Shown piece by piece: positions 49,534 to 61,202 of a DNA stretch of 64,000 nt. Under the pieces are notes generated by a model, which did not search any database, was not told the DNA's origin, and saw only the letters and a list, made by a program, of their open reading frames with translations. The position numbers and the translations under genes are program-made. The stretch is from Owenia fusiformis (Eukaryota; Annelida; Polychaeta; Sabellida; Oweniidae), in assembly GCA_903813345.2 (NCBI GenBank), contig CAIIXF020000011.1, forward strand, positions 13,373,754 to 13,437,753. The letters run 5' to 3'. The first letter of the stretch is position 1. The number at the start of each line of letters is the position of its first letter.

Positions 49534-51928
49534 CTGAAAGTACTTAAAAAAGAAAAAAAAGTCAGCAATGATTTGACTTTTTTCCTTAAAAGAAACAAGT
49601 AAATATGCCCATCTCACTGAAATGGCCATTTTTCAGATGTGAGTACATTTACATATAACTTTTAAGAGAATGCATGAACATGCAAAATGTCACCACTGGC
49701 CATTTGTTAAAGATGCACTTGGTTACAGTAAGCCGAACACTAATTGATTACTGCCATCAAGAAGTTTCGTCCACCCATCAGTTTGAGAATATAACATTAT
49801 GTCAACACTTCTGTAGTGACATAAAAATCAAATCATTGCCCAGTAAGTACAGTTTACTAAAAAACTATGAACAAAAATCATATCATTATTGAATAAATTT
49901 TCAAATTGTTACTTTAAAAGCTAGCATTATAGTATTCAAATGATCAAGACCAAATTGATAGAGCTAGAACTATTTTGTTGGTAAGTTTCCAAAGTCTCAG
50001 AATGAAAATTACCAAACACATGCAAACAGAACCACTGTTCCTTGTGTTGCAGCCAAGAACCTGCTTTGCTGGAAATACAAAAAAGATGCTGTAGTACTTG
50101 TTAATATTACAATTTAAATATATTGCAAAAATTCAAATCAATTAGGAGGGATGGAGTAAGGTACATGTATACATAGTAATACATCTTAACTAGGTAAAAA
50201 ATACTGCTTCCAGCACTGTATAGCTGATTCTTCTGGTGGGTGTATGATCCTGTGAAAAGAGAATTCATTTATTAGTAACTTCCGCATGCAACAGTAGTAG
50301 TTGTAGTTCAGGCAAGGAGCAGTCTTTAACCCTCTTCAAAACACCTGCAATGAGAAAATTATTTTACTGTCTACCTTAACTCCAAAGCATGCAAGGGATT
50401 ATCATTTGCAAAAAAGTTGCCAAGTTGCCTTTATCAATCAGATTCTAGGTCGTAAATACCTAGATGGTTGATTGCTTATTGGACCAAAACATGGTCGCAT
50501 TAACACTGACCTCAAAACAAGAAAAAAACAGTCAAATTGAAAAATTGATGATGATTTAATGAAACTTAAGATCATCTACCAACTCGCACCAAAAAAGAGA
50601 ATGGTATCCGAAAACTGAGACTAACATACGAAGGTATGTTAAATCTCAGGTGAAAATGAGTTTATAAAAAAAATATGAAGACAATATTTTCCAAATATAG
50701 CACACATTACTTCCATTTTGATAAAACCAGGTGGATTCCATTATTCTTTCATGTCAGAACATAGAATCCGTTAGGAAGCTTTCAAGCCAACACACCTTAA
50801 CAAAAGATCAAACATTGGGTGACCATCCCCCCGGTCATGCTGTATGCTGTCCAGAGAGATTAAGAAGAATAACAAGAATGACATCCTCGGCCATGCATAA
50901 TTAGGATACATCACATTAAAAAGATGAAATACAAGACCATACCACTGTCAATTCCCAATAGTATCTTTACTGTAACACTGATAAGCAATGTCTACCTACC
51001 TAAAGAGTACAAGGTAACATGTATCAACCCCAAGGCCATTCCGTACAGATCCAAGTGAACTCTTGCTGCGTCCTCACGAGATCTCTGGATCACACTATAT
51101 CCGTCATAGCTAACTACTAACATTACAATACGAGCAAGTAAAAATGAGTGGACCTTCACCAGAGCTCAACGATACCCCTCCAGAACGACCCAATGCATGC
51201 CGGCACCACAGCATGCATTGAAGAAAGAAAATTCAGAATACCTCCTCCTGGTGGGTGCAAGACCCACCATTTTGACTCGCAAGTAAAGAATGCTTTCACC
51301 AGCCATCAGAATATAGGCAAAACAAAGAACCAAGCTCAACAATAAGAATCCAACTTGGAAACTGTTGGTCGGGACTTACAAGGAATTGATACCTGAAACC
51401 CATGCATCTAGAGATTGATAGACACTGATCATCAGAATCACGGTGGAGGTACTACGAGGAACATCAAACAGTATGACCAAGTAAACCAGAGCTCTCAATG
51501 CAATGGATCAGAATGACCCATGCTCAACGATGCCATTCTTAGATATTCCTCAAAATCAATCGGGACAACATAAAACATGAACAGGGGAAGGCCTCCCAAC
51601 ACTTGATCAAGTGTTAAGACATGTTTAGCCATCCAGCCTCCTAGCAGATTCCAGGTTCCTTCACTCCAGAATAATGGGTCGGCCAACAAAATCCACCGGT
51701 TCAATCAAAATGGAAGGTGTCCCACTAACGAGAAAACCTGCCGCTCCTAAACCATAGATGGAAAACATGTCTAGCTGGTAGATGACCCCATATGGAATAC
51801 CTAAGATAACCTAACCAAATAACTAAGATAACTCAACAAGATTACTTAACTTAGGTGACAGGAACTTCATGATAAGGCTCATCTTAAAGGGAGTGGAGTC
51901 TAGGGGGCGACTCATTTTCCAATGCATG

Positions 51929-53640
51929 GTTGCTCTTCTTCCAGTTGGTTGCTCTTCTTCCAGTTGGTTGCTCTTCTTCCAGTTGGTTGCTCTTCTTCCA
52001 GTTGGTTGCTCTTCTTCCAGTTGGTTGCTCTTCTTCCACTTGGTTGCTCTTCTTCCACTTGGTTGCTCTTCTTCCACTTGGTTGCTCTTCTTCCAGTTGG
52101 TTGCTCTTCTTCCAGTTGGTTGCTCTTCTTCCAGTTGGTTGCTCTTCTTCCAGTTGGTTGCTCTTCTTCCAGTTGGTTGCTCTTCTTCCAGTTGGTTGCT
52201 CTCCTTTCAGTTGGTTGCTCTTCTTCCAGTTGGTTGCTCTTCTTCCAGTTGGTTGCTCTTCTTCCAGTTGGTTGCTCTTCTTCCAGTTGGTTGCTCTTCT
52301 TCCAGTTTGTTGTTCTTATTCCAATGGGTTGTTCATCTTCCAGTGGGTTGTTCATCTTCCAGTCGTTTGTTCATCTTCCAGTGGGTTGTTCATCTTCCAG
52401 TGGGTTGTTCATCTTCCAGTGGGTTGTTCATCTTCCAGTGAGTTGCTCATCTTCCAGCGAGTTGCTCATGTTCCAGCGGGTTGCTCATCTTCCAGTGGGT
52501 TGCTCTTCTTTCAGTTGGTTGCTCTTCTTTCAGTTGGTTGCTCTTCTTCCAGTTGGTTGTTCTTCTTCCAGTGGGTTGTTCATCTTCCAGTTGGTTGTAC
52601 ATCTTCCAGTGGGTTGTTCATCTTCCAGTGAGTTGCTCATCTTCCAGTGGGTTGTTCATCTTCCAGTGGGTTGTTCATCTTCCAGTGGGTTGTTCATCTT
52701 CCAGTTGTTTGTTCATCTTCCAGTGGGTTGTTCATCTTCCAGTGAGTTGCTCATGTTCCAGCGGGTTGCTCATCTTCCAGTGGGTTGTTCATCTTCCAGT
52801 GAGTTGCTCATCTTCCAGTGGGTTGTTCATCTTCCAGTGGGTTGTTCATCTTCCAGTGAGTTGCTCATGTTCCAGCGGGTTGCTCATCTTCCAGCGGGTT
52901 GCTCTTCTTCCATTTGGTTGCTCTTCTTTCAGTTGGTTGCTCTTCTTCCAGTTGGTTGTTCTTCTTCCAGTGAGTTGCTCATCTTCCAGTGAGTTGCTCA
53001 TCTTCCAGTGAGTTGGACATTTTCCATCGGGTTGCTCTTTTTCCATTTGGTTGCCCATCTTCCAGTGGGTTGTTCATTTTCCTGTAGTTTGCTCATCTTC
53101 CAGTGGGTATTTCATCTTCCAGTCGGTTGTTCATCTTCCAGTCGGTTGTTCATCTACCAGTTTGTTGTTCATCTTCCAGTGATTTGCTCATCTTCCAGTG
53201 AGTTGCTCATCTTCCAGTTGGTTGCTCATCTTCCATTGAGTTGCTCTTTTTCCAGTGGGTTGTTCATCTTCCAGCGGGTTGCTCATTTTCCAGTGGGGTG
53301 CTCTTCTTCCAATGGATTACTCTTCTTCCAGTGGATTGCTCTTCTTCCAGCTGGTTGCCCATCTTCCAGTGGGTTGCTCATCTTCCAGTTGGTTGCCCAT
53401 CTTCTAGTTGTTTGCTCATCTTCCAGTGGGTTGCTCTTCTTCCAGTGAGGTGCTTATCTTTCAGCAGGTTGCTCATGTTCCAGCAGGTGGATCATCTTCC
53501 AGTGGGTTGTTCATCTTCCAATGGGTTGCTCATCTTCCAGTGGGTGGCTCATCTTCCAGTGAGTTGCTAATCTTCCAGTGTGTTGCTCATCTTTCAGTGG
53601 GTGAATTATCTTTCAATGGGTGGATCATCTTCTGGCAGTT
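51929..53640 (+). repeat. Expanded 19-bp minisatellite, unit 4 (~90 copies)
   Basis: About three times longer than in the other units. The shared two-block start (to about 52440) is followed by extra, more mixed blocks with 'ttgctcatgttccagcgg' and 'gcccatcttccag' variants to 53640. It contains the window's longest frame (plus, 51922-52992, 356 codons), which is repeat-generated. Confidence 0.93.
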
Positions 53641-53818
53641 GGATCATCTTCAAGGTTGCCATCTTCCACCAGATAGATCATCTTCAACTGGGAACCTGGG
53701 TTTCCAATGGTCGACTTGTCTTGTGTGTGGCTCAGGTGCTAGTGGGCTGATCACCTCCAAGCTAAAGGTAAATCTGGAAGAAATATTGTACATTAGGAAA
53801 TAATAATACTGTACTTAC

Positions 53819-54006
53819 TTGAAACCCACATCCTAGAGATATTTCTTCCATAACGAGCAATGCTTCTTGAGGAACACACAGATATCACCAGAATAAAAAT
53901 ATCCTATGTAGAATCAGGCGTTGCAGGCAGATGGTGCATATTGAAGTTACTCTCATAAACTCCTAGGAAAGGAGAGAAACGTATCTTCAGGGGAAGAGGA
54001 GTGCAT
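53819..54006 (-). pseudogene. Exon-like segment C, unit 4 (more diverged)
   Basis: 188 nt, with TACTTTCAG/ATGCACTCC and TTTCAA/GTAAGTACAG ends. It differs from the other three C copies at many more positions than they differ among themselves, so this end of the array is older or has escaped homogenisation. Confidence 0.45.
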
Positions 54007-54877
54007 CTGAAAGTACATACAAAATAGGAAAAGTTTAGCAATGGTTTCAATTTTCATATTTTCAACAAGGCTTCCATGATCAAGACACTTCCATAACAGG
54101 GGGAGGAGGGAATGAAAATATTCAGTGAGATCATCTTTCAGCAGGGTGATCATCTTCCACCAGGTGGATAATCTTCCAGTGGATGGGTCATCTTTCAGAG
54201 AGCAGGTTATCTTCAGATGAGTGGCTTGACTTTCATCAGATGGCTTGTAATCTGGAAACTGGCTCATATTCCAGGAGCTGGCTTATATTCTAGTTGGTGC
54301 CTCGTCTTCCAGTGAATGGCTCATCTTCAAATGAATCTTTATCTTCAGGGTGCAATGTGCATGTTGGGAAATTTTCTGCATTCCTCAATTGAGTCTGACA
54401 CATACAACCAGAACAACGGCAATGCCAAAGTGTAGCGAATCCCATCGAACAGCCATGGATGGCATTTTTACAAACAAAATATATAGCAAAAATGGCAGGC
54501 ATTTTTCAAAATGGCCGCCTTCTACCAAAAGTGTCATTAGACAGTGTGCCATCCTTATAGTATTCACATACCAAATATGAACAAAATCGCTTCACTACTT
54601 TTCGAGTTATAGTAAAATAGGTTAAAATCTAGGCCATTTTTCAAAATGGCGGCCATTTTTTAAAAATGGCCACGTTCTACCAAAAGTGTTAGACAGTGTG
54701 CAATGTTTATAGTATTAACATACCAAATATGAACAAAATCGCTCCACTACTTTTCAAGTTGCAGCAAAAATCGTAAAATAACGAGTAAAGGCAGCCATTT
54801 TTCAAGATGGCTGCCATGTGCTTCTTTAATATCTACATTTCTAGCTTTATTAATGTCCTATATAATTTTTTTGCATC

Positions 54878-54879
54878 TA
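54878..54879. other. Empty-site counterpart of the 60.5-kb insertion
   Basis: Here 'gcatcTAaaacatattgc' is continuous. At 60486-60716 the homologous 'acattTA ... TAaaacatattgc' is split by a 227-bp element. Confidence 0.7.
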
Positions 54880-55065
54880 AAACATATTGCTATTACAGTT
54901 TTACATATTGCACCTAAATTACTGTAAATTCGGCACATAAATGGCCGCCATTTTGAAATGAGCAGCCATTTTGAAAATCGGCTTTCGAGCAGAAATTCTA
55001 CTCTCATAGGGTATATGTGTACAAAATATGAACAAAATCGGGCCAACGGTATTTGAGTTATTGCT

Positions 55066-55097
55066 CGGACGGACGGACGGACGGACGGACGGACGGA
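55066..55097 (+). repeat. (ACGG)n microsatellite
   Basis: About eight uninterrupted copies of the tetramer, part of the dispersed repeat's tail. The 60.9-kb copy has only a degenerate version. Confidence 0.95.
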
Positions 55098-55347
55098 GGC
55101 GTTCCCTATATCCCTCCGAACTTCGTTCGATGGGATAATTACACACACAAACATATGAACATGTAAATGGTGGCCATTTTTCAAAATGGCACACTACTCC
55201 CCAACGTGTTATTAGACAATGTGCCATGCTTAAAGTATTTACATATTAAATATGAACAAAATCGCTCCACTACTTTTTGAGTTATAGTACAAAATGTAAA
55301 AATGACGGCCATTTTTTAAAATGACCGCCTTCTACCCGAAGTGTCAT

Positions 55348-56621
55348 GGTATGAGGTTCCATATCCGTCCGCCAAAAGGTATGAACCCTATATAGTCCAT
55401 TTAAAAACCTGTGGTATTGTTCTAAATAACGCCATAGTTGGCTTTTAGGGTACCTAGTATGCCACTATTTGGTATCAAAATAAAGAGGAGGAGTTCAACT
55501 TTCATTTGAATTACGAAAATAGCGATGTAGGTCAAAAATAGTTCCGACGTGAGCATGTTTACTACGCGCTTGCCCGTCATACCAGAATTGAGGAAGTGGT
55601 AGCAAACGCGAGTTACAATAAATGGACGCTGATATCTCAAAAAGTAACCTGACTCCCTATAATTTGATGTAGATCAATCGAACCCCTATATGAACAGGTA
55701 CATTTTGATATATAACACTATGGGGGGTAAGCGTTTTATAGTTGGTCACGAACGCCATATGTGCAAAGTATTGTTATGAATTTTCGAATTTGGTGTTGGA
55801 TTACGGTACTCATACCTTAATATGAGGCCTAAAATTGTCTGCTAGTTGGCCAGAGACCAATATTCTAACAGAATTTGAGAACAGAATTGATTTTTTCGTT
55901 CTGCGTAGGGCAAACAATGATTTGAAATCACTTTCAACCCTTCTGTGAGTATAAGAATGGTCATGAGAGGCCCATGGAGGGTCATGAATGAAAGAAAGCC
56001 CTCTGAAATTGCAGGTTATTTCTTCATTTTTTGCTAAAATTACATGATTTTCAGGGCCCATATCTCAGTGAAATTGCTACAATATAGCGATTTTTCATTT
56101 TTACAGGCTAGATACACGTGTCAGGTCGACAGAAACAGTAAGCATGTGTGATTTTTAAATTGCTACATTGTAGCAATATTTATTTCAAAATACAGATGTG
56201 AGGGAAACTGCAATTTAGTTAGATTTGGGCGAAAATGGCCAAATTTCAGTCAAAATCCTCGGGACACAGGGCCTTTGTCTTAGATTTAGTCAATGATGCA
56301 ACTCTTAGTAGAAGGTGTGCCATATAGGGAATGAAAGCTGTTTGTCAGACGTATCATTTTCTTCAATAAACTCAGAGATAGTCAGGTTAGATTTGTGACG
56401 TCACAGTGGCAAAGTTAGACTAGCATATTTAGACGTATTTGGGGTAGGGCAAATTAACCCTTTCTAGCCTAAATGGATAAATTTTTCACATATTCAGCCA
56501 GTTCCGACGTTATTATGCATTTTTGAACTAAAAATGATATTTTCTGCCAAAAAAAGTTGCAGAGACAAAAATCAGTGTGATGTCATAAAACATTAAGGTG
56601 TTGGATTACGGTACTCATACC
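55348..56621. mobile_element. 1.27-kb insertion with TCAT duplication
   Basis: The dispersed-repeat phrase 'aagtgtcattagacagtgtgcc' is split here: 'aagtgTCAT' lies on the left and 'TCATgagacagtgc' on the right. The ends are inverted: GGTATGAGGTTCC on the left, and GGTATGAGTACC as reverse complement on the right. The right-end phrase 'gttggattacggtactcat' also occurs internally at about 55795. The minus frames inside (72 and 83 codons) resemble no transposase, so it looks non-autonomous. Confidence 0.7.
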
Positions 56622-56816
56622 TCATGAGACAGTGCAAGGCTCATGAGTATTCACATATCAAATATGAACAAAATTGCTCCACTAGTTTTCAAAATGGCTG
56701 CCTACTACCCAAAGTGTCATTAGACAGTGTGCCATACTTACAGTATTCACATATCAAATATGAACAAAAGCACTCCATTACTTTTTGAGTTACAGTAAAA
56801 AATGTTAAGGTCAGGG
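56622..56816. repeat. Right part of the dispersed repeat split by the insertion
   Basis: Resumes with 'cacatatcaaatatgaacaaaa' and contains another 'acccaaagtgtcattagacag' sub-repeat. Continues the 55170-55347 segment. Confidence 0.75.
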
Positions 56817-57197
56817 TGCATGATGGGAAATTTTCTGCATTCCTCAATTGAGTCGCATTTTATTTTTCACTCCTTCCCACATTGTTTATATCTTCCAGTT
56901 TTGCACAAAGAGTGCACTTATGTGCCTAGAAAAGACTTTTCTAGGCACTTTCAAAATTTTTTTTCATTGAATTTTCTCGTTTTCTATACATTTTACAAAA
57001 CAAATCTTCTCACAAGGCTTTTCAAGGCACATAAATGCACTTTTTGTGCCAACCTGGAAGATGAAGACAATGTGGGGAAGGAGTTATTTTTGTTTGAAAA
57101 ATATCATGTGACTTAATTCTCGAAATCGTTGTTCCCTCTTCAAAAGAGGAGACGCGAAAATCTTTCCTTATAAGGTCAAAATATTTCCCATGATGCA
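56817..57197. mobile_element. 381-bp foldback MITE-like element
   Basis: The ends TGCATGATGGGAAAT and ATTTCCCATGATGCA are inverted copies. An inner stem pairs about 56871-56945 with 57018-57087, including 'ccttcccacattgt', 'atcttccag', 'gcac.aa.agtgca' and 'tgtgcct.gaaaag'. A relative with both ends lies at about 60085-60237. The two short frames over the stem, one per strand, come from the inverted repeat. Confidence 0.7.
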
Positions 57198-57831
57198 GTT
57201 CGCAGAGGAACAAATTTATACTTCCTTGTTTTCCCTCATAGGTTTAAAATGGGGATTTTCACACCTATTTTTCAAACGATATATTCGTTCATATTCCCGT
57301 ACGGGAGTACAGAAAAAATTATTAGAAACGATTGGTCTCTTATTAGTCTTAATATAACAGCTATTTTTTTCATTGTATTGATTCATAGCGTGGTGAAAAC
57401 GATGATTGAAAAGTGAGAAAATATTCCGGAAGAGAAGGTCACGTGATCAGTTGACTAGTCGCCATTTTGGAAAAAACAATTCCATTCGACTTTCAATATT
57501 TTCCTGACAATCTTACCGCACTACAAACTGCAACATAGATGTAACAACTGAACAAAAGTATTCATCTTCAAATTACATTATAGAGTTACGTTGAAAACCC
57601 ACAAACAACTGAGCAGGTCGCTATTATCACCTTTCCCCAAAGTCCAAAGTGTACTCATTTGACCGCTGCGCTGATTGGTCAGTGAAAATCGATGATGTCA
57701 AAGCAGGGCACTTTTCGCGCGAAAACTTCATTTACTATTAGATCGCCCAATGAGTAAAATAAATCTCATCTAAAATGATATCAAAACTAATTGAAATTTA
57801 TTTTTCTGACTATTTTGTCTTCAACTGTGTC
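57198..57831. other. Unique AT-rich DNA, no gene recognised
   Basis: Nothing supportable beyond short motifs such as 'gtcacgtgatcagttgac' near 57438. Confidence 0.45.
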
Positions 57832-58440
57832 TTAAAGGGATATTCCTTGCCAGACCATCTCTCTCCTAATATGGTAGCTATAACCATATACATACTTTGA
57901 AGGTTTAGCAAAAAACAGAAAAATGTTTTGAAATGGTCAATATTGATTTCTTAAAAATGTAGTGCTCAATTCCAGTAGGCTGCCATCTTTTAAAATTTCA
58001 CTCAAGAAGTGATGTCATCGACTCTCAACTTTGCATATAACATTAGGTAAGGAGCTATTAGAATTACTAAACCAGCTGATTATTTTTTTCGATTTGGTCT
58101 ATGATTCAAATCCTTTTGATGATCTCTTCTTTAGTTCTAAGTTGACAACTCCTGAAAATATTTTTACACAGAAGATAAGGGCTTCTTGTTCAGAAGTGAT
58201 TTTGTACTTCTTTCCTATACTGTAATAGACAAGATTATAATAGGTGAGAGTCGATGACATCACTTCCTGAAAGAAATCTTAAAAGATGGCAGCTTACTGG
58301 TAATGTGTACTACATTTTTAAATGATCAATATTGACCATTTGAAAACATTTTCCCGTGTTTTGCTAAATATGTAAAGTATTTATATGATTGTAGCTACCA
58401 TATCAGGAGAGAAATAGTCTGGCAAGGAATGTTCCTTTAA
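57832..58440. mobile_element. ~609-bp element with ~197-bp terminal inverted repeats
   Basis: The left arm (57832-58028) and right arm (58242-58440) are long diverged inverted copies, from 'ttaaaggRaYattccttgccag' through 'atggtagcta', 'atggtcaatattga' and 'gctgccatctttta' to 'gtgatgtcatcgactctca'. TTAA lies at both outer edges. It could be a target duplication, as for piggyBac-type insertion, or part of the inverted repeat. The ~213-bp middle has a 64-codon frame with no known match. Confidence 0.8.
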
Positions 58441-60084
58441 ATACACTTCCCGATAAATGAAACCATAGGAATAATTGTGATATGAGTGCTGGTCTTCTAA
58501 TAAATCGAACCCAATTACTGTACAAAAGACAAACAATTATTCAGACATCAAGACTGTACATATTATAGGAATACTCATTTAATATAAATATTCAAATACA
58601 TAATTATGTTTTTAATAAAAATAGAACATATGAAGAACAGTTTGTAATGTAACAGAGGCTAATGATATATTTCTCATGCTTGCACAAACCTAATAAATAA
58701 TTTCCAAACTCATGATTAGTTGTGAACTATTAATTCATTTTAGATGCAATTTGAAGTAACATTGCAAATGGAATTACCGGATAGAACGTCTCCCTTGAAG
58801 GTATTACGTCCATAAATATCGTGAATATTCTCTCGATCAGCAGTTCTATATTTAAAAAGAACGCCCATGGGCTTTTTAAGAGGTAAACCTCATTCAAATA
58901 GACGATCGTGGGAAAAACAGCAAGAAACTTTGTCTCAATAAAACAACTTTAGCATTGTTCAATGAAATTAATCATTACTTATGTAACCATTATTAAATTC
59001 TTCGGCAGACATAAAAGTAACTAAAAGTAGCCCAGATTTAATTGATAGATCCGAAAAGATTGATCGGGATTGCTCGATCAAAGATGTGGTTATTTTTCAC
59101 TTTATTAATACCAAGTTACACATTCTTTCTGCGGCAATCTGTTGTGTTTAATGAACATCATTGGCATCCATCTGATCATTCTGGCCAAGGAATGGGGGAA
59201 TATTTAAGTTCACGCCAAGTGGATTGAGCAAATATTTTATCAATTATTATCAAGCACTGATTCACGAGTCGAAAAAGTTTTCTTTAAGCCCCCTCCCCTG
59301 GCGTTAATTAACTCCCGAATTAAGCCTCTTGTTCAAACTCCCCATTTAAATGTATATTTCCCTGGCTGGATGTACATCAATACTTGTTAATTAACTGGAG
59401 CGTATACCCGACTCTAGTAGGCCAAAAACCTTGATAACTTATCCCCCCCCCCCCCCGATACATATGACTTGTTTTTACTGTTGATTGATCAATTAATATA
59501 TATTTCACATAACACTATGAGAAAATATCGCACAAGCTTATTATTACAGTGCAGTAGTCAGTGGTATGTTGACATTCAAAAAGTACATATCAGGGTCAAT
59601 GTGCTGTAAACATTCAACTCTTCACATCAATATTACTCTATTCATTTGATTTCTCAGAACAGTATAATGAAGGGAGAATATGAACGAGAATGTTATCAAT
59701 TAAATTCCATCACATTTATGATACAGATTATTAAGTACTCACAATGATTGAACAATTAAATGAGCCCGTCTCTTTCGCGATTCACATTGACTTGTAATGT
59801 GTTCAGATTTTGCCGCGAAAATCTGCCCTACTCTGACGTCAGAGATTCTAGATTTACTAATTATAATATTCATGAGCTGACTTTGGGGAAACATGAATAA
59901 TACTAGTTTCCGAATTTTGTTGGTCATTGTACAATCTTTTATTGATTAAACTCAGTATACTGACTATTAAAGCAATGACAACGAAGAATACTTCTGATGG
60001 TGTCATTGTTTTATTTAGCGTGCGGGTGTAAAAACAAAATTGCGTAATAAGTTTGATTTAGAACTTTCGGGTCACGCAAATAGC
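58441..60084. other. AT-rich DNA, no gene recognised
   Basis: Contains a C14-15 run near 59444. The short frames (59042-59227 plus, 59739-59927 minus) look like chance. Confidence 0.45.
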
Positions 60085-60237
60085 TACGCGAAATGCATAG
60101 TGGGAAAATATTGACCAATCAAATGTTGTCCTTTTTGAGTGCTTTTTCAGTACATATTTGTGAACGTTCTGATTCAAAGAGCGAACCGCGAAAGGGAGAA
60201 TTGAGGAATGCTGAAAATTTCCCAACATGCACCCCAG
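60085..60237. mobile_element. ~150-bp relative of the 56.8-kb foldback
   Basis: The left end 'cgcgaaatgcatagtggg' matches the reversed right end of 56817-57197. The right end 'gaaaatttcccaacatgca', read in reverse, matches its left end. The middle is shorter and lacks the large stem, so this is a deletion derivative or a sister family. Confidence 0.6.
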
Positions 60238-60980
60238 CCTTAAATAACACACATAAAACCGAAGCCATTTTTCAAAATGGCCGCCATCTACCCAAAATGT
60301 CATTTGACATTGTGCCATGCTTAAAGTATTCACATACCGAATATGAAAAAATCGCTCCACTACCAGTTACAGCAAAAATCGTAAAATGACGTGCAAGGCC
60401 AGCAATTTTTCAAAATGTCTGCCATAAATTTCTTCTATATTTATATTTCTAGCTTAATTAATGTCCTAGATAACCTTTTTACATTTAAGGTGCCATGGAA
60501 GTTTAACAGGAAATGACAAAGCAAAAAAAATGACAAAACCATGCTGGATTTTGAAAATTTTTTGAACCAAGATAACAGAGTTCTGTTTGGACCTCCAGTC
60601 AGTTTAACTAGTTCCACATATCATTTACATGACCTGAAACACAATGGAAATGGTCAGAATGATTTTCCAAATGCAGCATGGTTTTGTCATTTCCTTTTAA
60701 CTTTCATGGCACCGTAAAACATATTGCTATGTCAGTTTTATATGCTGGAACTTATTAAATTACTGTAAAATTTACACTAAAATGGCCACAATTTTAAAAT
60801 TACCGGCTATTTTGAAAATTGACTTTCTAGCAGAACTTCTACCCTCATTGACTATATGTGTACAACATATGAACAAAATGTGGCCAACGGTATTGGAGTT
60901 ATTGCCTGGATGGATGGGCGTTCGTATAGACGGAGGCGTTCCCTATATCCCTCCGAACTTTGTTCAATGAGATTTGCACA
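60238..60980. repeat. 'aaaatggccgcc' dispersed repeat, copy 2
   Basis: Follows copy 1 from 'gccatttttcaaaatggcc' to 'aggcgttccctatatccctc' and 'cgaactttgttcaatgaga'. It has one instead of two 150-bp sub-repeats and a nested element at 60488-60714. Confidence 0.75.
60488..60714. mobile_element. 227-bp MITE with TA duplication
   Basis: The ends AGGTGCCATGGAAGTTTAAC and, inverted, CGGTGCCATGAAAGTTAAA continue as 'aggaaatgacaaa' and 'accatgctg' for about 55 bp of imperfect inverted repeat. TA flanks both sides (60486-60487 and 60715-60716). The uninterrupted paralogue at 54870-54890 shows a single TA. Insertion at TA fits Tc1/mariner-type mobilisation, though no transposase is present. Confidence 0.82.
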
Positions 60981-61202
60981 AGATCTTCAGAACATTACCT
61001 AACAGTAGTTGAAATCTGCATTGAATCCAATGAGCAGTTTTACTGGAATAATGATGACAAAAAATGGCAATCTAAATTATCAGTGAATAAAATTTCTAGA
61101 AATGGAAAAATGTAATCATGAAAATAATAATCTAGGTTCATTCATGTACTTTTATTGCATGACTGAAAATGTAAACCATGTATGGAATGAGATAATATAT
61201 AC

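Larger units (their letters stand above)
35290..54340 (-). repeat. Tandem array of four ~4.5-kb units
   Basis: Boundaries taken at 'caggtgctta': units 35290-39830, 39831-44319 (4489 bp), 44320-48907 (4588 bp) and 48908-54340. The units are almost identical outside their 19-bp minisatellite; small indels (for example a 9-bp deletion near 41792) and single substitutions show they are real separate copies. Each holds, in minus-strand order, segments A, B, a degenerate 19-bp repeat, segment C, the main 19-bp repeat, then about 2 kb without recognisable genes. The last unit is cut off by another repeat family near 54340 and lacks the next A and B. Confidence 0.93.
54345..55347. repeat. 'aaaatggccgcc' dispersed repeat, copy 1
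   Basis: Starts at 'tgcatgttgggaaattttc'. It contains two tandem ~150-bp sub-repeats ('ctaccaaaagtgt...acagtgtgc', 'ccaaatatgaacaaaatcgct' at about 54524 and 54677) and a third near 55190. A tail, 'aggcgttccctatatccctc', lies near 55096. Related to 56622-56816 and 60238-60980. No coding frame. It truncates the 4.5-kb array on its left. Confidence 0.75.

Noticed and set aside
51922-52992. 356-codon plus-strand frame as a hydrophobic repeat protein
   Set aside because: It is generated by a 19-bp minisatellite with no stop in any phase. Equivalent frames exist in the other two plus frames and partly on the minus strand, and its length tracks repeat number.
35290-54340. Pure assembly duplication
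   Set aside because: Units differ in minisatellite copy number, a 9-bp deletion, a ~130-bp deletion in unit 1 and scattered substitutions, so they are separate copies, though the exact number still rests on the assembly.
55348-56621. LTR retrotransposon (direct repeat at 55795 and 56600)
   Set aside because: The shared phrase is only about 23 bp and one copy is internal; no primer-binding site, polypurine tract or polymerase frame.
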